This document shows, piece after piece, positions 9,353 to 17,255 of a stretch of DNA of 64,000 bases (its first letter is position 1; every line of letters starts with the position of its first letter). This DNA is from Streptomyces sp. ACA25. GTDB lineage: Bacteria; Actinomycetota; Actinomycetes; Streptomycetales; Streptomycetaceae. Location: NCBI RefSeq assembly GCF_028200735.1, contig NZ_JAQKPV010000012.1:62001-126000 (forward strand), read 5' to 3'. The notes under the pieces were generated by a model. That model was not told where the DNA came from, ran no database searches, and was given only the letters and a program-made list of their open reading frames with translations. Both the position numbers and the translations under genes were made by a program.

Positions 9353-9997
9353 GTGACCGCGGAGACCTCTCAGACGCTCGACCGGGGACTGCGTGTCCTC
9401 AAACTACTGGCCGAGACCGATCACGGGCTCACCGTGACCGAGTTGTCCAAGCAACTCGGGGTGAACCGCACCGTCGTCTACCGGCTGCTGGCCACCCTGG
9501 AGCAGCACGCGCTGGTCCGGCGGGACGCGGGGGGCCGGGCACGGGTCGGGATGGGGGTGCTGGGCCTGGGACGGCAGGTGCATCCGCTGGTGCGCGAGGC
9601 CGCGCTGCCCGCCTTGCGCTCACTGGCCGAGGACGTCGGAGCCACCGCCCACCTCACGGTGGTGGACGGCAACGACGCCCTGGCCGTGGCCGTCGTCGAA
9701 CCGAGCTGGACCGATTATCACGTCGCCTACCGGACCGGGTTCCGGCACGCGCTGGACCGGGGTGCCGCGGGACGCGCCATCCTGACCGGCCGGTGCAAGG
9801 ACATCAACGACGAGGACGGCTACGTGCTGACCCACGGGGAGCTGGAGGCCGGCGCGAGCGGCGCCGCGGCGCCACTGCCGCGCGACTGCGGTATCGAGGG
9901 CAGCGTCGGAGTGGTCATGCTCAATGAGACGGTGCCCCCGGACATCGGCCCCCGCGTGCTGCGGGCGGCCCAGGAGGTCGCGGACGTCCTGCGCTGA
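9353..9997 (+). CDS. IclR-family transcriptional regulator
   Basis: DNA-binding regulator, 214 aa. The N-terminal winged helix-turn-helix is plain (LTVTELSKQLGVNRTVVYRLL, about residues 24-44). The C-terminal IclR effector domain follows (from about 80), with a GAAGRAILTG-type motif near 140. Start is GTG with an AAGGGGG ribosome site. It is somewhat shorter than typical IclR proteins (about 250 aa), mainly at the C-terminus. No catabolic operon adjoins it, so its target is not evident; neighbours are a helicase upstream and a protease-like gene downstream. Confidence 0.88.
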   Translation: MTAETSQTLDRGLRVLKLLAETDHGLTVTELSKQLGVNRTVVYRLLATLEQHALVRRDAGGRARVGMGVLGLGRQVHPLVREAALPALRSLAEDVGATAHLTVVDGNDALAVAVVEPSWTDYHVAYRTGFRHALDRGAAGRAILTGRCKDINDEDGYVLTHGELEAGASGAAAPLPRDCGIEGSVGVVMLNETVPPDIGPRVLRAAQEVADVLR

Positions 9998-10045
9998 GCG
10001 GAGGCCGTGCCGGCCCGCGGACGGCGGTGGGCTAGATTCGCTGGC

Positions 10046-10846
10046 ATGCCCGCCGATCGCCCGGCCCCGCGCCGTCGTGTCCTTCTGCTCGCCCTGTGCG
10101 CCGTCGCGGTCACGGCCCTGCTCGTGGTGGCCGCGCTGGCGCCGCTGCCCTTCTCCGTCGTCCACCCCGGAGCGACGACGGACGTCCTGGGAGAGAGTGA
10201 CGGCGGCCCGGTCATCACCATCGAGGGCGCCGAGGTGCGGCAGCCCGGTGGTGAGCTGCGGATGACCACGATCTACGCGACCGCTCCCGACGCCCGGGTG
10301 CGGCTGCCGCAGGTGGTGCGCGGCTATTTCTCGTCGGAGCGGGCCGTGCTGCCACGCGACGCCGTCTATCCGGTGGGTGACTCGCTCGAGGAGATCCGGG
10401 AGTACAACGTCGCGCAGATGACCGAGTCGCAGCACACCGCGGTACAGGCGGCGCTGCTGCACCTGGGACTGGACGAGACCGACGTGCAGGTGGACCTGGA
10501 GCTCGCGAACGTCGGCGGCCCCAGTGCCGGCCTGCTGTTCTCGCTGGGCATCGTCGAACTGCTGGACGGCGACGGCGAAGGCGGCGACCTCACCGGTGGA
10601 CGGTCCGTCGCCGGCACGGGCACCATCGCGCCCGACGGCAGCGTGGGTGCGGTGGGCGGGGTGCCGCTGAAGACCCAGGCGGCGGACCGGGACGGGGCCT
10701 CGGTGTTCCTCGTGCCCCGGCAGGAGTGCGGCGAGGCGCGGAACGACCTGCCGGACGGTCTCCGGCTGATTCCGGTGGGCACGCTGGAGGACGCCATCGA
10801 CAGCCTCGCGGCGCTGGAGGCCGGCGAGCCCGTCCCCTCCTGCTGA
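10046..10846 (+). CDS. Membrane-anchored S16 (Lon-type) Ser-Lys protease, YlbL-like
   Basis: 266-aa protein with a single N-terminal signal anchor (residues 11-33), so the body should lie outside the membrane. The C-terminal half is a Lon protease domain: nucleophile Ser160 in NVGGPSAGLLFSLG and general base Lys209 in GGVPLKTQAA, with the expected spacing. The middle part has the PDZ-like region seen in YlbL-family proteins but it is degenerate. There is no ATPase domain, so it is an ATP-independent relative of Lon. ATG 10046 gives an RR-rich start before the hydrophobic segment. It converges on hppD, with a shared hairpin between. Confidence 0.87.
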   Translation: MPADRPAPRRRVLLLALCAVAVTALLVVAALAPLPFSVVHPGATTDVLGESDGGPVITIEGAEVRQPGGELRMTTIYATAPDARVRLPQVVRGYFSSERAVLPRDAVYPVGDSLEEIREYNVAQMTESQHTAVQAALLHLGLDETDVQVDLELANVGGPSAGLLFSLGIVELLDGDGEGGDLTGGRSVAGTGTIAPDGSVGAVGGVPLKTQAADRDGASVFLVPRQECGEARNDLPDGLRLIPVGTLEDAIDSLAALEAGEPVPSC

Positions 10847-10890
10847 CATCCTGCTGCCACGGCCCCGGTCCGCCCGTACTGCCCGGCGGA

Positions 10891-10921
10891 CCGCCCCCGC
10901 GAGTGCAGGTCGCGGGGGCGG
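10891..10921. terminator. Bidirectional terminator between convergent genes
   Basis: Perfect 12-bp stem (arms CCGCCCCCGCGA and TCGCGGGGGCGG) with a 7-base loop, lying between the S16 protease (+) and hppD (-). The symmetry lets it serve both strands. Confidence 0.75.
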
Positions 10922-10938
10922 CTCGGGGGGTGGTGCTG

Positions 10939-12093
10939 TTACAGATTCCCCCGCTTGGCCTGTTCACGCTCGATTGCCTGGAACAGTGCTTTGAAGTTCC
11001 CCTTGCCGAACCCCATCGAGCCGTGCCGTTCGATCATCTCGAAGAAGACGGTGGGGCGGTCCTGTACCGGCTTGGTGAAGATCTGCAGCAGGTAGCCGTC
11101 CTCGTCCCGGTCCGCGAGGATCTTCAGCTCGCGCAGGGTGTCGACCGGCACCCGGGTCTCGCCGACCCACTCACCGAGCGCGTCGTAGTAGGAGTCCGGT
11201 ACGTCAAGGAACTGCACGCCCGCGGCCCGCATGGTCCGCACGGTGTGGATGATGTCGTTGGTCGCCAGCGCGATGTGCTGCACACCGGGCCCGCCGTAGA
11301 ACTCGAGGTACTCGTCGATCTGGGACTTCTTCCGGGCGATCGCCGGCTCGTTGATCGGGAACTTCACCTTGCGCGTGCCGTCGGCCACCACCTTCGACAT
11401 CAGCGCGGAGTACTCCGTGGCGATGTCGTCGCCGACGAACTCCTTCATGTTGGTGAAGCCCATGACCTTGTTGTAGAACTCCACCCACTCGTTCATGTGA
11501 CCGAGATGGACGTTGCCCACGCAGTGGTCGATGGCCTGGAACGTGCGCTTCTCCGGCGGCTCGACGACCGGCTGGGCGGCCCGGTAACCGGGCAGGTAGA
11601 CGCCCCGGTAGCCGGAACGTTCGACCAGGGTGTGCCGGGTCTCCCCGTAGGTGGCGATGGCCGCCAGGACGACGGTGCCCTCCTCGTCGGAGACCTCGTG
11701 CGGCTCCTCCAGGCCCTTCGCGCCCTGCTTGACCGCCTCCGCGTAGGCGGCGCGTGCGTCCGGAACCTCGATCGCCAGGTCGATCACCCCGTCACCGTGC
11801 TCGGCGACATGGCGGGCCAGGAACCGGCCGTGCTCACTGGCCGGCCTGATGACCGAGGTGAGGACGAACCGGGCGGCGCCCGACTCCAGAACGTAGGACG
11901 CGGTCTCCCGGCTGCCGTTCTCCGGACCCGAGTAGGCCACCAGCTTCATGCCGAACGCTGTGGAGTAGTAGTGCGCTGCCTGCTTCGCGTTCCCGACGGC
12001 GAGGACGACCGCGTCCATCCCCTTCACCGGGAACGAGTCGGTTCTGTGCCGGTGGGCCGCCGGGGTCTCCGTGGCTTCCGTGGTCTCAGTCAT
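10939..12093 (-). CDS. hppD: 4-hydroxyphenylpyruvate dioxygenase
   Basis: Converts 4-hydroxyphenylpyruvate to homogentisate in tyrosine catabolism, using non-haem iron. At 384 aa it has the two vicinal-oxygen-chelate halves of the family. Iron ligands are recognisable: His in AIDHCVGNV, His in GVQHIALAT, and Glu in VFFEMIERHG near the C-terminus, followed by the GFGKGNFKALF helix that closes the active site. The first ~20 residues are polar and variable, as in homologues. It is divergent from an Lrp/AsnC regulator, a common arrangement for amino-acid catabolic genes in actinobacteria. Confidence 0.96.
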   Translation of the reverse strand: MTETTEATETPAAHRHRTDSFPVKGMDAVVLAVGNAKQAAHYYSTAFGMKLVAYSGPENGSRETASYVLESGAARFVLTSVIRPASEHGRFLARHVAEHGDGVIDLAIEVPDARAAYAEAVKQGAKGLEEPHEVSDEEGTVVLAAIATYGETRHTLVERSGYRGVYLPGYRAAQPVVEPPEKRTFQAIDHCVGNVHLGHMNEWVEFYNKVMGFTNMKEFVGDDIATEYSALMSKVVADGTRKVKFPINEPAIARKKSQIDEYLEFYGGPGVQHIALATNDIIHTVRTMRAAGVQFLDVPDSYYDALGEWVGETRVPVDTLRELKILADRDEDGYLLQIFTKPVQDRPTVFFEMIERHGSMGFGKGNFKALFQAIEREQAKRGNL

Positions 12094-12118
12094 GCCGCCA
12101 GGGTGCGCGTGATCGACA

Positions 12119-12128
12119 TTGTGCGCAA
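12119..12128. promoter_or_regulatory. Possible Lrp/AsnC operator between hppD and its divergent regulator
   Basis: TTGTGCGCAA is a near-palindrome (8 of 10 positions symmetric) centred in the divergent promoter region, 26 bases upstream of the hppD start. Lrp/AsnC proteins typically bind imperfect palindromes of this size next to their own gene. Inference only. Confidence 0.35.
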
Positions 12129-12227
12129 GAGTTCGCCTGCAAAGTGGGCACTATGTACAGCAGGTCTTGAACAGAGTGAGACGATCTGTGCATGGTGACC
12201 AGTGCGGTCGGCCGGGAAGGGTACGCC

Positions 12228-12704
12228 ATGGGCATCGACGAATTGGACGGCCGGCTTCTGGAACTGCTGGCCGGAGAGCCGCGGATCGGCGTGCTGGAGG
12301 TGTCCCGGCGGCTCGGGATCGCCCGCGGCACGGCCCAGGCCCGTCTGGACCGGCTGCGCGGCAGCGGCGTGATCCGCGGCTTCGGACCGGAGGTGGACGC
12401 GGCCGCCATCGGCTATCCGGTCACCGCCTTCGCCACTCTGGAGATCAGGCAGGGGAAGGGCTCCGAGGTGCGCGGTCACCTCCAGGAGGTACCCGAGGTG
12501 CTGGAACTGCACACCATCACGGGGGAGGGGGACATGCTCTGCCGGCTGGTGGCCCGGTCCAACGCCGACCTGCAGCGGGTGATCGACCGGGTGGTGGGTT
12601 ACGAGGGGATCGTCCGGGCCTCCACGGCCATCGTGATGGAGAACCCCGTTCCGCTGCGCATCATCCCCTTGGTACGGCAGGCAGCGGGGCTCTCCGAGGG
12701 CTGA
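12228..12704 (+). CDS. Lrp/AsnC-family transcriptional regulator
   Basis: 158-aa regulator. N-terminal helix-turn-helix (about residues 17-40, VSRRLGIARGTAQARLDRL) and C-terminal RAM/AsnC ligand domain (TITGEGDMLCRLVARS, about 98-113) are clear. The ATG at 12228 is preceded by GGAAGG at a 7-base spacing; an in-frame ATG at 12192 has no ribosome site. It is divergent from hppD, so it most likely controls tyrosine breakdown in response to an aromatic amino or keto acid. That target is inferred from position. Confidence 0.88.
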   Translation: MGIDELDGRLLELLAGEPRIGVLEVSRRLGIARGTAQARLDRLRGSGVIRGFGPEVDAAAIGYPVTAFATLEIRQGKGSEVRGHLQEVPEVLELHTITGEGDMLCRLVARSNADLQRVIDRVVGYEGIVRASTAIVMENPVPLRIIPLVRQAAGLSEG

Positions 12705-12739
12705 GCCCGAAGGGCGCAGCCGCGAAAGGGCTCCGGGGA

Positions 12740-13372
12740 TCAGCGGTGGAGGTCGAGCACGATGCGGTTGGGCCCGGAGAGTTCGGACAGCTCCCAGTCC
12801 ACAGCTCGGTCCAGGGCGACGCCCAGCGTGCTGGAGCCCTCGAACTCCTGGAAGACGAATCCGGTGACCCCTTCGGGCAGTCCTTCGGTCTCCACGCCCG
12901 GGCCTGGACCCTGGTAGACGGTCGTCCTCCGGTGCTCCTCGTCCCAGTGGTAGGCGGCGGCCGGCCACACCCACAACTGGACGAACGCCTCCCCCGGCAC
13001 GTCAGGAGGAAAATCACCGTGCGTGGTGATCTCGTCGACATCCTCCGCCTTGTACTCGGGCATCTCGCCCACGATGTCCACCACCAGCCGGATCTTGTCC
13101 TCGTGCGTGCCGAACCGGGCATCGGTCAGCCAGGTGCCGTCCAGGGCGGTGATCTCCCGCAGCACGTCCGCACTCTCCCTGTTCGCGTCGCCGTCGCCGT
13201 CCTCCTCCGGGTCGTCCGGCTCCTGTTCCGCGGTGCCCGTTCCGTCCTGCTCCGGCTCGGCACTCTGCCCGGAGCCGGCGGCGGTACCCGGGCCGTCACC
13301 GGAGCCGGAGCACGCCGTGACTGCCAGGAACAGGGCGAGCAGCGCGGCGGTTCCGGCGAATCTGTTGATCAC
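12740..13372 (-). CDS. Secreted lipoprotein with AMIN-like domain
   Basis: 210 aa from a GTG with GAGGG upstream. A short lipoprotein signal peptide ends in the lipobox LAVTAC, so the Cys at about residue 21 should be lipidated. An acidic linker rich in Glu, Asp and Gly (about 25-65) follows. The C-terminal ~140 residues form a beta-rich domain with a pattern (RLVVDIVG near its start, NRIVLDL at its end) like the AMIN-like domain of actinobacterial lipoproteins. A longer in-frame version would start at 13444 but would bury the signal peptide. Function unknown; attachment to peptidoglycan or polysaccharide is typical for AMIN folds. Confidence 0.75.
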   Translation of the reverse strand: MINRFAGTAALLALFLAVTACSGSGDGPGTAAGSGQSAEPEQDGTGTAEQEPDDPEEDGDGDANRESADVLREITALDGTWLTDARFGTHEDKIRLVVDIVGEMPEYKAEDVDEITTHGDFPPDVPGEAFVQLWVWPAAAYHWDEEHRRTTVYQGPGPGVETEGLPEGVTGFVFQEFEGSSTLGVALDRAVDWELSELSGPNRIVLDLHR

Positions 13373-13427
13373 GTGGCCCTCATCTCGGTGATCGTTGCTG
13401 GGGGACGCAGTCCGGAAGGGTACCGGC

Positions 13428-13901
13428 TCAGCTGCCGGCTTCACCGGCCTCGTCGGCCGGGGAGCGGTCCTGCAGGTGCAGCTCCTCCGGCGGGGTGGTC
13501 AGGAGAGCACACAGCTCACTCTCCAGGCCGACCAAGTCCATCTCCGAGCCGGGGGGTACGGCCCGAAGCGTACGTTCGAGCCAGGCGGACACCGCCTCGG
13601 CCGGGGCCTGCAGCAGCGCGTCACCGTCCGGTGAGCTCAGCGCCATGCAGATGAGGTTTCGGTCGTCCGTACAGGTCGGCCAGATCCGCACGTCCCCCTG
13701 ACCGGACGGACGGAAGGTGCCCCCCACCATGAGGTCCCTGGCGAAGGACCAGCGGACCGGAGACTCGGAACCGACGTGGAAGGTGACCTGCATGGCAAAG
13801 GGGTCGTCCGACCGGTAGGTCAGCCGCGCGGGCACCGGGATGCTGCGCTCCGAGGACAGCACCAGCCGCAACTCAAGCTCACTTTCGACAATTGTGTCCA
13901 T
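13428..13901 (-). CDS. ssgG: SsgA-family sporulation/cell-division protein (SsgG-like)
   Basis: 157 aa, a full-length SsgA-like protein. The family signature is visible: ELRLVLSSERSIPVPARL near the N-terminus, DPFAMQVTFHVG, FARDLMVGG, GDVRIWP and LSSPDGDALLQAPA. These proteins exist only in morphologically complex actinomycetes and place septa during sporulation. The C-terminal ~30 residues (beyond LTTPPEELHL) are acidic and variable. ATG 13901 has AAAGGG eight bases upstream; a longer reading of the ORF is not supported. Assignment to the SsgG subfamily rests on recalled synteny with the S. coelicolor region containing hppD and an M6 protease, and is less certain than the family. Confidence 0.85.
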   Translation of the reverse strand: MDTIVESELELRLVLSSERSIPVPARLTYRSDDPFAMQVTFHVGSESPVRWSFARDLMVGGTFRPSGQGDVRIWPTCTDDRNLICMALSSPDGDALLQAPAEAVSAWLERTLRAVPPGSEMDLVGLESELCALLTTPPEELHLQDRSPADEAGEAGS

Positions 13902-14314
13902 ATTTGGTGCCCTTTCGTGTGCGTTCCCTTCGGCCTGCGCTGGGAGAGAGGCCAGGGACCGGAACTCATTACGCGAGAACGCGAAACTTTTTTCGCGCCG
14001 TCCGGTCACGGAGGTCCGTCCTGCCCCGGGTATCCGCCTGGCCCGAGGAGATGCAAGCGGAGGGCCGCGGATTGCGAGATCTCCACAACACCCGAGGTGC
14101 GTTTCCCTGTCAAAAGGGTCTTTGTGTGCGGAAACGCGCCCAATTTCACGCGGCCGGGCAGTTCGACGCGTCAGGGTCCGGTCCGTGCTTGTCCCTCGGG
14201 GTGTCGCGACCGAAGGAGAGATGCCGGAGGCCGGGAGGGACGCGTACGATGCTTGGTCCGGCGATGGTTCGGACACGCACAGTGATGGCAAGACGAGGAG
14301 ATGCGGATCCGCTC
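13902..14314. other. Intergenic region between ssgG-like and RDD genes
   Basis: About 410 bases without a convincing gene, carrying divergent promoters. It includes a small inverted repeat GCGAAA-cttt-TTTCGC (13981-13996) in an A/T-rich patch upstream of the SsgA-family gene, and a TACGAT element (14245-14250) suitable as a -10 box for the rightward RDD gene. Confidence 0.4.
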
Positions 14315-15889
14315 ATGAGTTCCCCACCCGCAGGAGCCGCCGGCGGCAGTCCGGAGCCCAACTGGTACCAGGACCCGTCCATTCCTGGTTACATCCGTTA
14401 CTGGAACGGCTCTTCCTGGATGCCGGGGAGCAGCCGGCCCGAGCCGCGGAGCGGGGAGCCGGTACCGGCCCCGCCCCCGGGGGCCGTTGTCGCGGTGCCA
14501 CCGCCCCAGGTCCCCTCCCGCGAGGAGACCGGTCCGATGTTCTTCGACGAGGATCCGCTGCCCCCCGGGCCGGGGGTCTCCGCCGACCTGCCCACCGCCC
14601 TGCCGGAGCTGCGGCGCCGAGGAGATCTTGACCGCAGGTCCCCCCGGGAGCCGGCGGAGGACGCGCGCCCCTTTCCCCCGGAGAAGGCCGGCGGACCCGG
14701 CGGGGTCACCGCACCGCAGGACCCGCGCGGCAGTTTCGTGCGCCCGCCCGGCAGCGCCCCGCCGCACCCGGCGCTGCCCGTCGCGGGGGCCGCACCGGTG
14801 CCCGGCCCCTGGAACGCCCCGGCCGTTCCGGGGGCGCCGGATGCGAGGGTGTCCGACCCGCACATGTCCGACCAGGTGCTGGAAGCGCCAGGAGTTCCGC
14901 AGGCCCGGCGGGCGGCGGACCTCCGGCCCGAGCCGCGCGAGCAGACCATGGGCATCCGCCGGGTGGAGCCGTCCGGTGAGGCGTCGTGGACCAGGCAGGT
15001 GCACGAACTGGCGCACCGGGCGCCCACGGTCCGGCAGGACCCGGCCCCCGCACCGTCTGCCCCGGAGCCCGCCCCGGTCGCGGAGCCGAACCCGTCCGGG
15101 CAGGAGCAGCCGGGCGCACGGTGGCAGCCGGAGGTCCCGTACCCGGCGCAGCCGTACCGGCCCGAGACCCCGCAGCCGTACCGGCAGGCGGCCCACCGGC
15201 CCTCGCCTCAGCCCCAGGGGTGTCCGCCCGCGCCGGAGCGGTACCGGCCGGAGCAGTGGTCGCCGCGGACCGCCGGGCCGGCCTCGCCCCGGCCCGCCCC
15301 GGCGGCACCGCACGGTGCGGTGCCGCCGTCAGCTCCCGCACCCTGGGAGTCGTCACCGTTCGGCAGCCCCGAGCAGACGTACCCGGCCGGGCTGGGCAGG
15401 CGGCTGCTGGCCCGGCTGGTGGACAGCCTGCTACCCGTTGCCGGGGCCGGGGCGGTGGCCTGGCTGCTCGCCGACCGGGCCAGGGAGCACATCCGGGCCC
15501 GCATCGAGGCCGTCGAGCAGGCGGGGGTGACCCAGGAGATCTGGCTCATCGACAGCACGACGGGCGTCCACCTCGCCCTCGTCATCGGCACGTTCCTGGT
15601 GCTGGGGCTGCTCTACGAGGCTCTGCCGACAGCGCTGTGGGGCCGCTCGGCGGGGAAGGCCCTCCTCGGCCTGCGGGTGCTCCGGGTGGAGAGCCAGGAG
15701 CCTCCGCCTCTCGGGGCGGCGCTCAGCCGCTGGCTGGTGTTCGGCGTGCTGGGAGTGCTGGCTGTCGGGCTGCTCAATGTCCTGTGGTGCGTGCGTGACC
15801 GTCCCTGGCGGCAGTGCTGGCACGACAAGGCCGCGGGGACCTTCGTCGGCGGCCGGTCCTCCGGTGCCCCCGGCGCTGAGAATCCGTAG
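14315..15889 (+). CDS. DUF2510 plus RDD-family membrane protein
   Basis: 524 aa with three parts: an N-terminal DUF2510 motif (PNWYQDPS...GYIRYWNGSSW, about residues 15-36), a ~330-residue Pro-rich low-complexity linker, and a C-terminal RDD domain (LGRRLLARLVDSLLP with the R..D signature, from about residue 360) with three membrane segments ending in a conserved WHDKAAGT motif. RDD proteins are poorly defined membrane proteins; some act in ion homeostasis. Start choice is uncertain: ATG 14315 gives the usual MSSPPAG start, while ATG 14285 is an in-frame alternative. GAGGAG at 14295 is 14 bases from 14315. Same-strand tandem with another RDD gene. Confidence 0.8.
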   Translation: MSSPPAGAAGGSPEPNWYQDPSIPGYIRYWNGSSWMPGSSRPEPRSGEPVPAPPPGAVVAVPPPQVPSREETGPMFFDEDPLPPGPGVSADLPTALPELRRRGDLDRRSPREPAEDARPFPPEKAGGPGGVTAPQDPRGSFVRPPGSAPPHPALPVAGAAPVPGPWNAPAVPGAPDARVSDPHMSDQVLEAPGVPQARRAADLRPEPREQTMGIRRVEPSGEASWTRQVHELAHRAPTVRQDPAPAPSAPEPAPVAEPNPSGQEQPGARWQPEVPYPAQPYRPETPQPYRQAAHRPSPQPQGCPPAPERYRPEQWSPRTAGPASPRPAPAAPHGAVPPSAPAPWESSPFGSPEQTYPAGLGRRLLARLVDSLLPVAGAGAVAWLLADRAREHIRARIEAVEQAGVTQEIWLIDSTTGVHLALVIGTFLVLGLLYEALPTALWGRSAGKALLGLRVLRVESQEPPPLGAALSRWLVFGVLGVLAVGLLNVLWCVRDRPWRQCWHDKAAGTFVGGRSSGAPGAENP

Positions 15890-16003
15890 CGGGGCGCTTG
15901 TGGAGGGCGAGGACGGGGTGCGGGCTCACCCGGACGGCCCTGCGGGTAGCCCGAACGCTTCCGGCCGGGTGCGGACGGTGGCGTGCCGCGGTCCACTCAG
16001 GGC

Positions 16004-16642
16004 ATGAGCGATGAGCAGCAGCCGCCCGGAGCAGGCGGTGATCCGGGGTACGGCGGCCGGCCCCACGCCGGAGGCGGGCCGGGGCAGCCGCCGGGCGGAT
16101 GGCAGGGCGGCCCCGGCCCGCCCTACGGGGGCGGGCAGCAGCCGCCCGGCTACGGATACGGCGTCAATCCGTACGGCGGGCCGGGGGGAGCCGGGGACCC
16201 GCTGGCGGGAATGCCGCCGCTCGCGTCCCGCGGCCGGCGGCTGATCGCCAGGATCGTCGACGCCCTGATCGTGGCGATTCCGGTGTCGCTGATCACGGCC
16301 ACGGTGGTGGGTCCGTTCGACGCCGCCGACGCCGGAACGTATGCGCCCCAGGCGCTGACACTGCTGGTGTACTTCGTATACGAAGGGCTGATGCTCAGCG
16401 CCCGCGGCCAGACCCTCGGCAAGATGCTGATGAAGGTCCGGGTCGCGATGCTGGCGGACGGCGCGGTGCCGACGGGCAACCCGGCCTGGGCCAGGGCGGC
16501 GACGTATTCGCTGCCCCAGCTGGTGCCGTGCCTCGGCTTTCTCTTCTGGCTGCTGAACGTGCTGTTCTGCACCTGGGACAAGCCGTACCGGCAGTGTCTC
16601 CACGACAAGGTGGCGAAGACCGTCGTGGTCTCCTCACCCTGA
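16004..16642 (+). CDS. RDD-family membrane protein
   Basis: 212 aa. An N-terminal Gly/Pro/Gln/Tyr-rich tail (about residues 1-65) precedes an RDD domain with RGRRLIARIVDALIVAIP (the RDD signature), VYEGLMLSARGQTLGKMLMKVRV and a C-terminal RQCLHDKVAKTVVV. Three membrane segments. Its closing motif is shared with the RDD protein just upstream, so the two are paralogues in tandem, 114 bases apart. Role unknown. Confidence 0.85.
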   Translation: MSDEQQPPGAGGDPGYGGRPHAGGGPGQPPGGWQGGPGPPYGGGQQPPGYGYGVNPYGGPGGAGDPLAGMPPLASRGRRLIARIVDALIVAIPVSLITATVVGPFDAADAGTYAPQALTLLVYFVYEGLMLSARGQTLGKMLMKVRVAMLADGAVPTGNPAWARAATYSLPQLVPCLGFLFWLLNVLFCTWDKPYRQCLHDKVAKTVVVSSP

Positions 16643-16682
16643 CGCGTCTCCCCCGTTCACCGGACCGGCGGAGGGCCGGGGG

Positions 16683-16979
16683 TCAGACCCGGACCCCCGG
16701 CCTCTCGGCGGTCCGGGCACCCGGAGCGGCGCTGCTCACGGCGGTGGGGGCCATCCTGCGCTGCGCGGGGATCTGCTGCCGTGCCCCGGCAGTCTCGCGA
16801 CGGTTGTCCCTTCGCGACTGGACCGCCACCGCGACCACCACGCCGAGGATGAGCGCGGACGTCGCGATGAGCGAGACCGTGAGCAGTGACCCGGTCGGGG
16901 AGATCAGCAGCAGCAGAAATGTCGAGGAGATGACGGCGGCCGAACCATAGGCGATCTGTACGGGGGTCGGATGCGGCAT
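16683..16979 (-). CDS. Small two-TM membrane protein, unknown function
   Basis: 98 aa with two hydrophobic segments (about residues 9-28 and 33-53) and a basic, Ala/Arg-rich cytoplasmic tail. No catalytic motif. It lies convergent to the RDD gene and divergent from the M6 protease. Codon bias is normal and an ATG with a Gly-rich leader supports it, but the family is not recognised. Confidence 0.6.
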   Translation of the reverse strand: MPHPTPVQIAYGSAAVISSTFLLLLISPTGSLLTVSLIATSALILGVVVAVAVQSRRDNRRETAGARQQIPAQRRMAPTAVSSAAPGARTAERPGVRV

Positions 16980-17255
16980 GGTTTCCGTCCTGGGGGAGGG
17001 TGCTTGTCAGCCGTCCGGCGGGGAAGCGGCCCGCGAGCGGCTCTACGGGCCTCGATGCCCGCAGGGGTCCGGGGGTAAGCATGTCCTCACCGGCGCCGCG
17101 GATGCACAGGGGGCGCACGGAGTCATGCCTCTACTGACTGCCCGGGCAACGTAGTTGTCTGCCGGTCGGGAAGCAAGGTCTGTTCTTTTGCCTCCCGTCG
17201 TGCCACATTCCCTCCCGTTGCCCACACAGCGTCAGGCAGGGGAGGAACGCCACCC

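Noticed and set aside
10726..12198. 490-codon plus-strand ORF across hppD
   Set aside because: Antisense shadow of hppD, whose family identity is certain.
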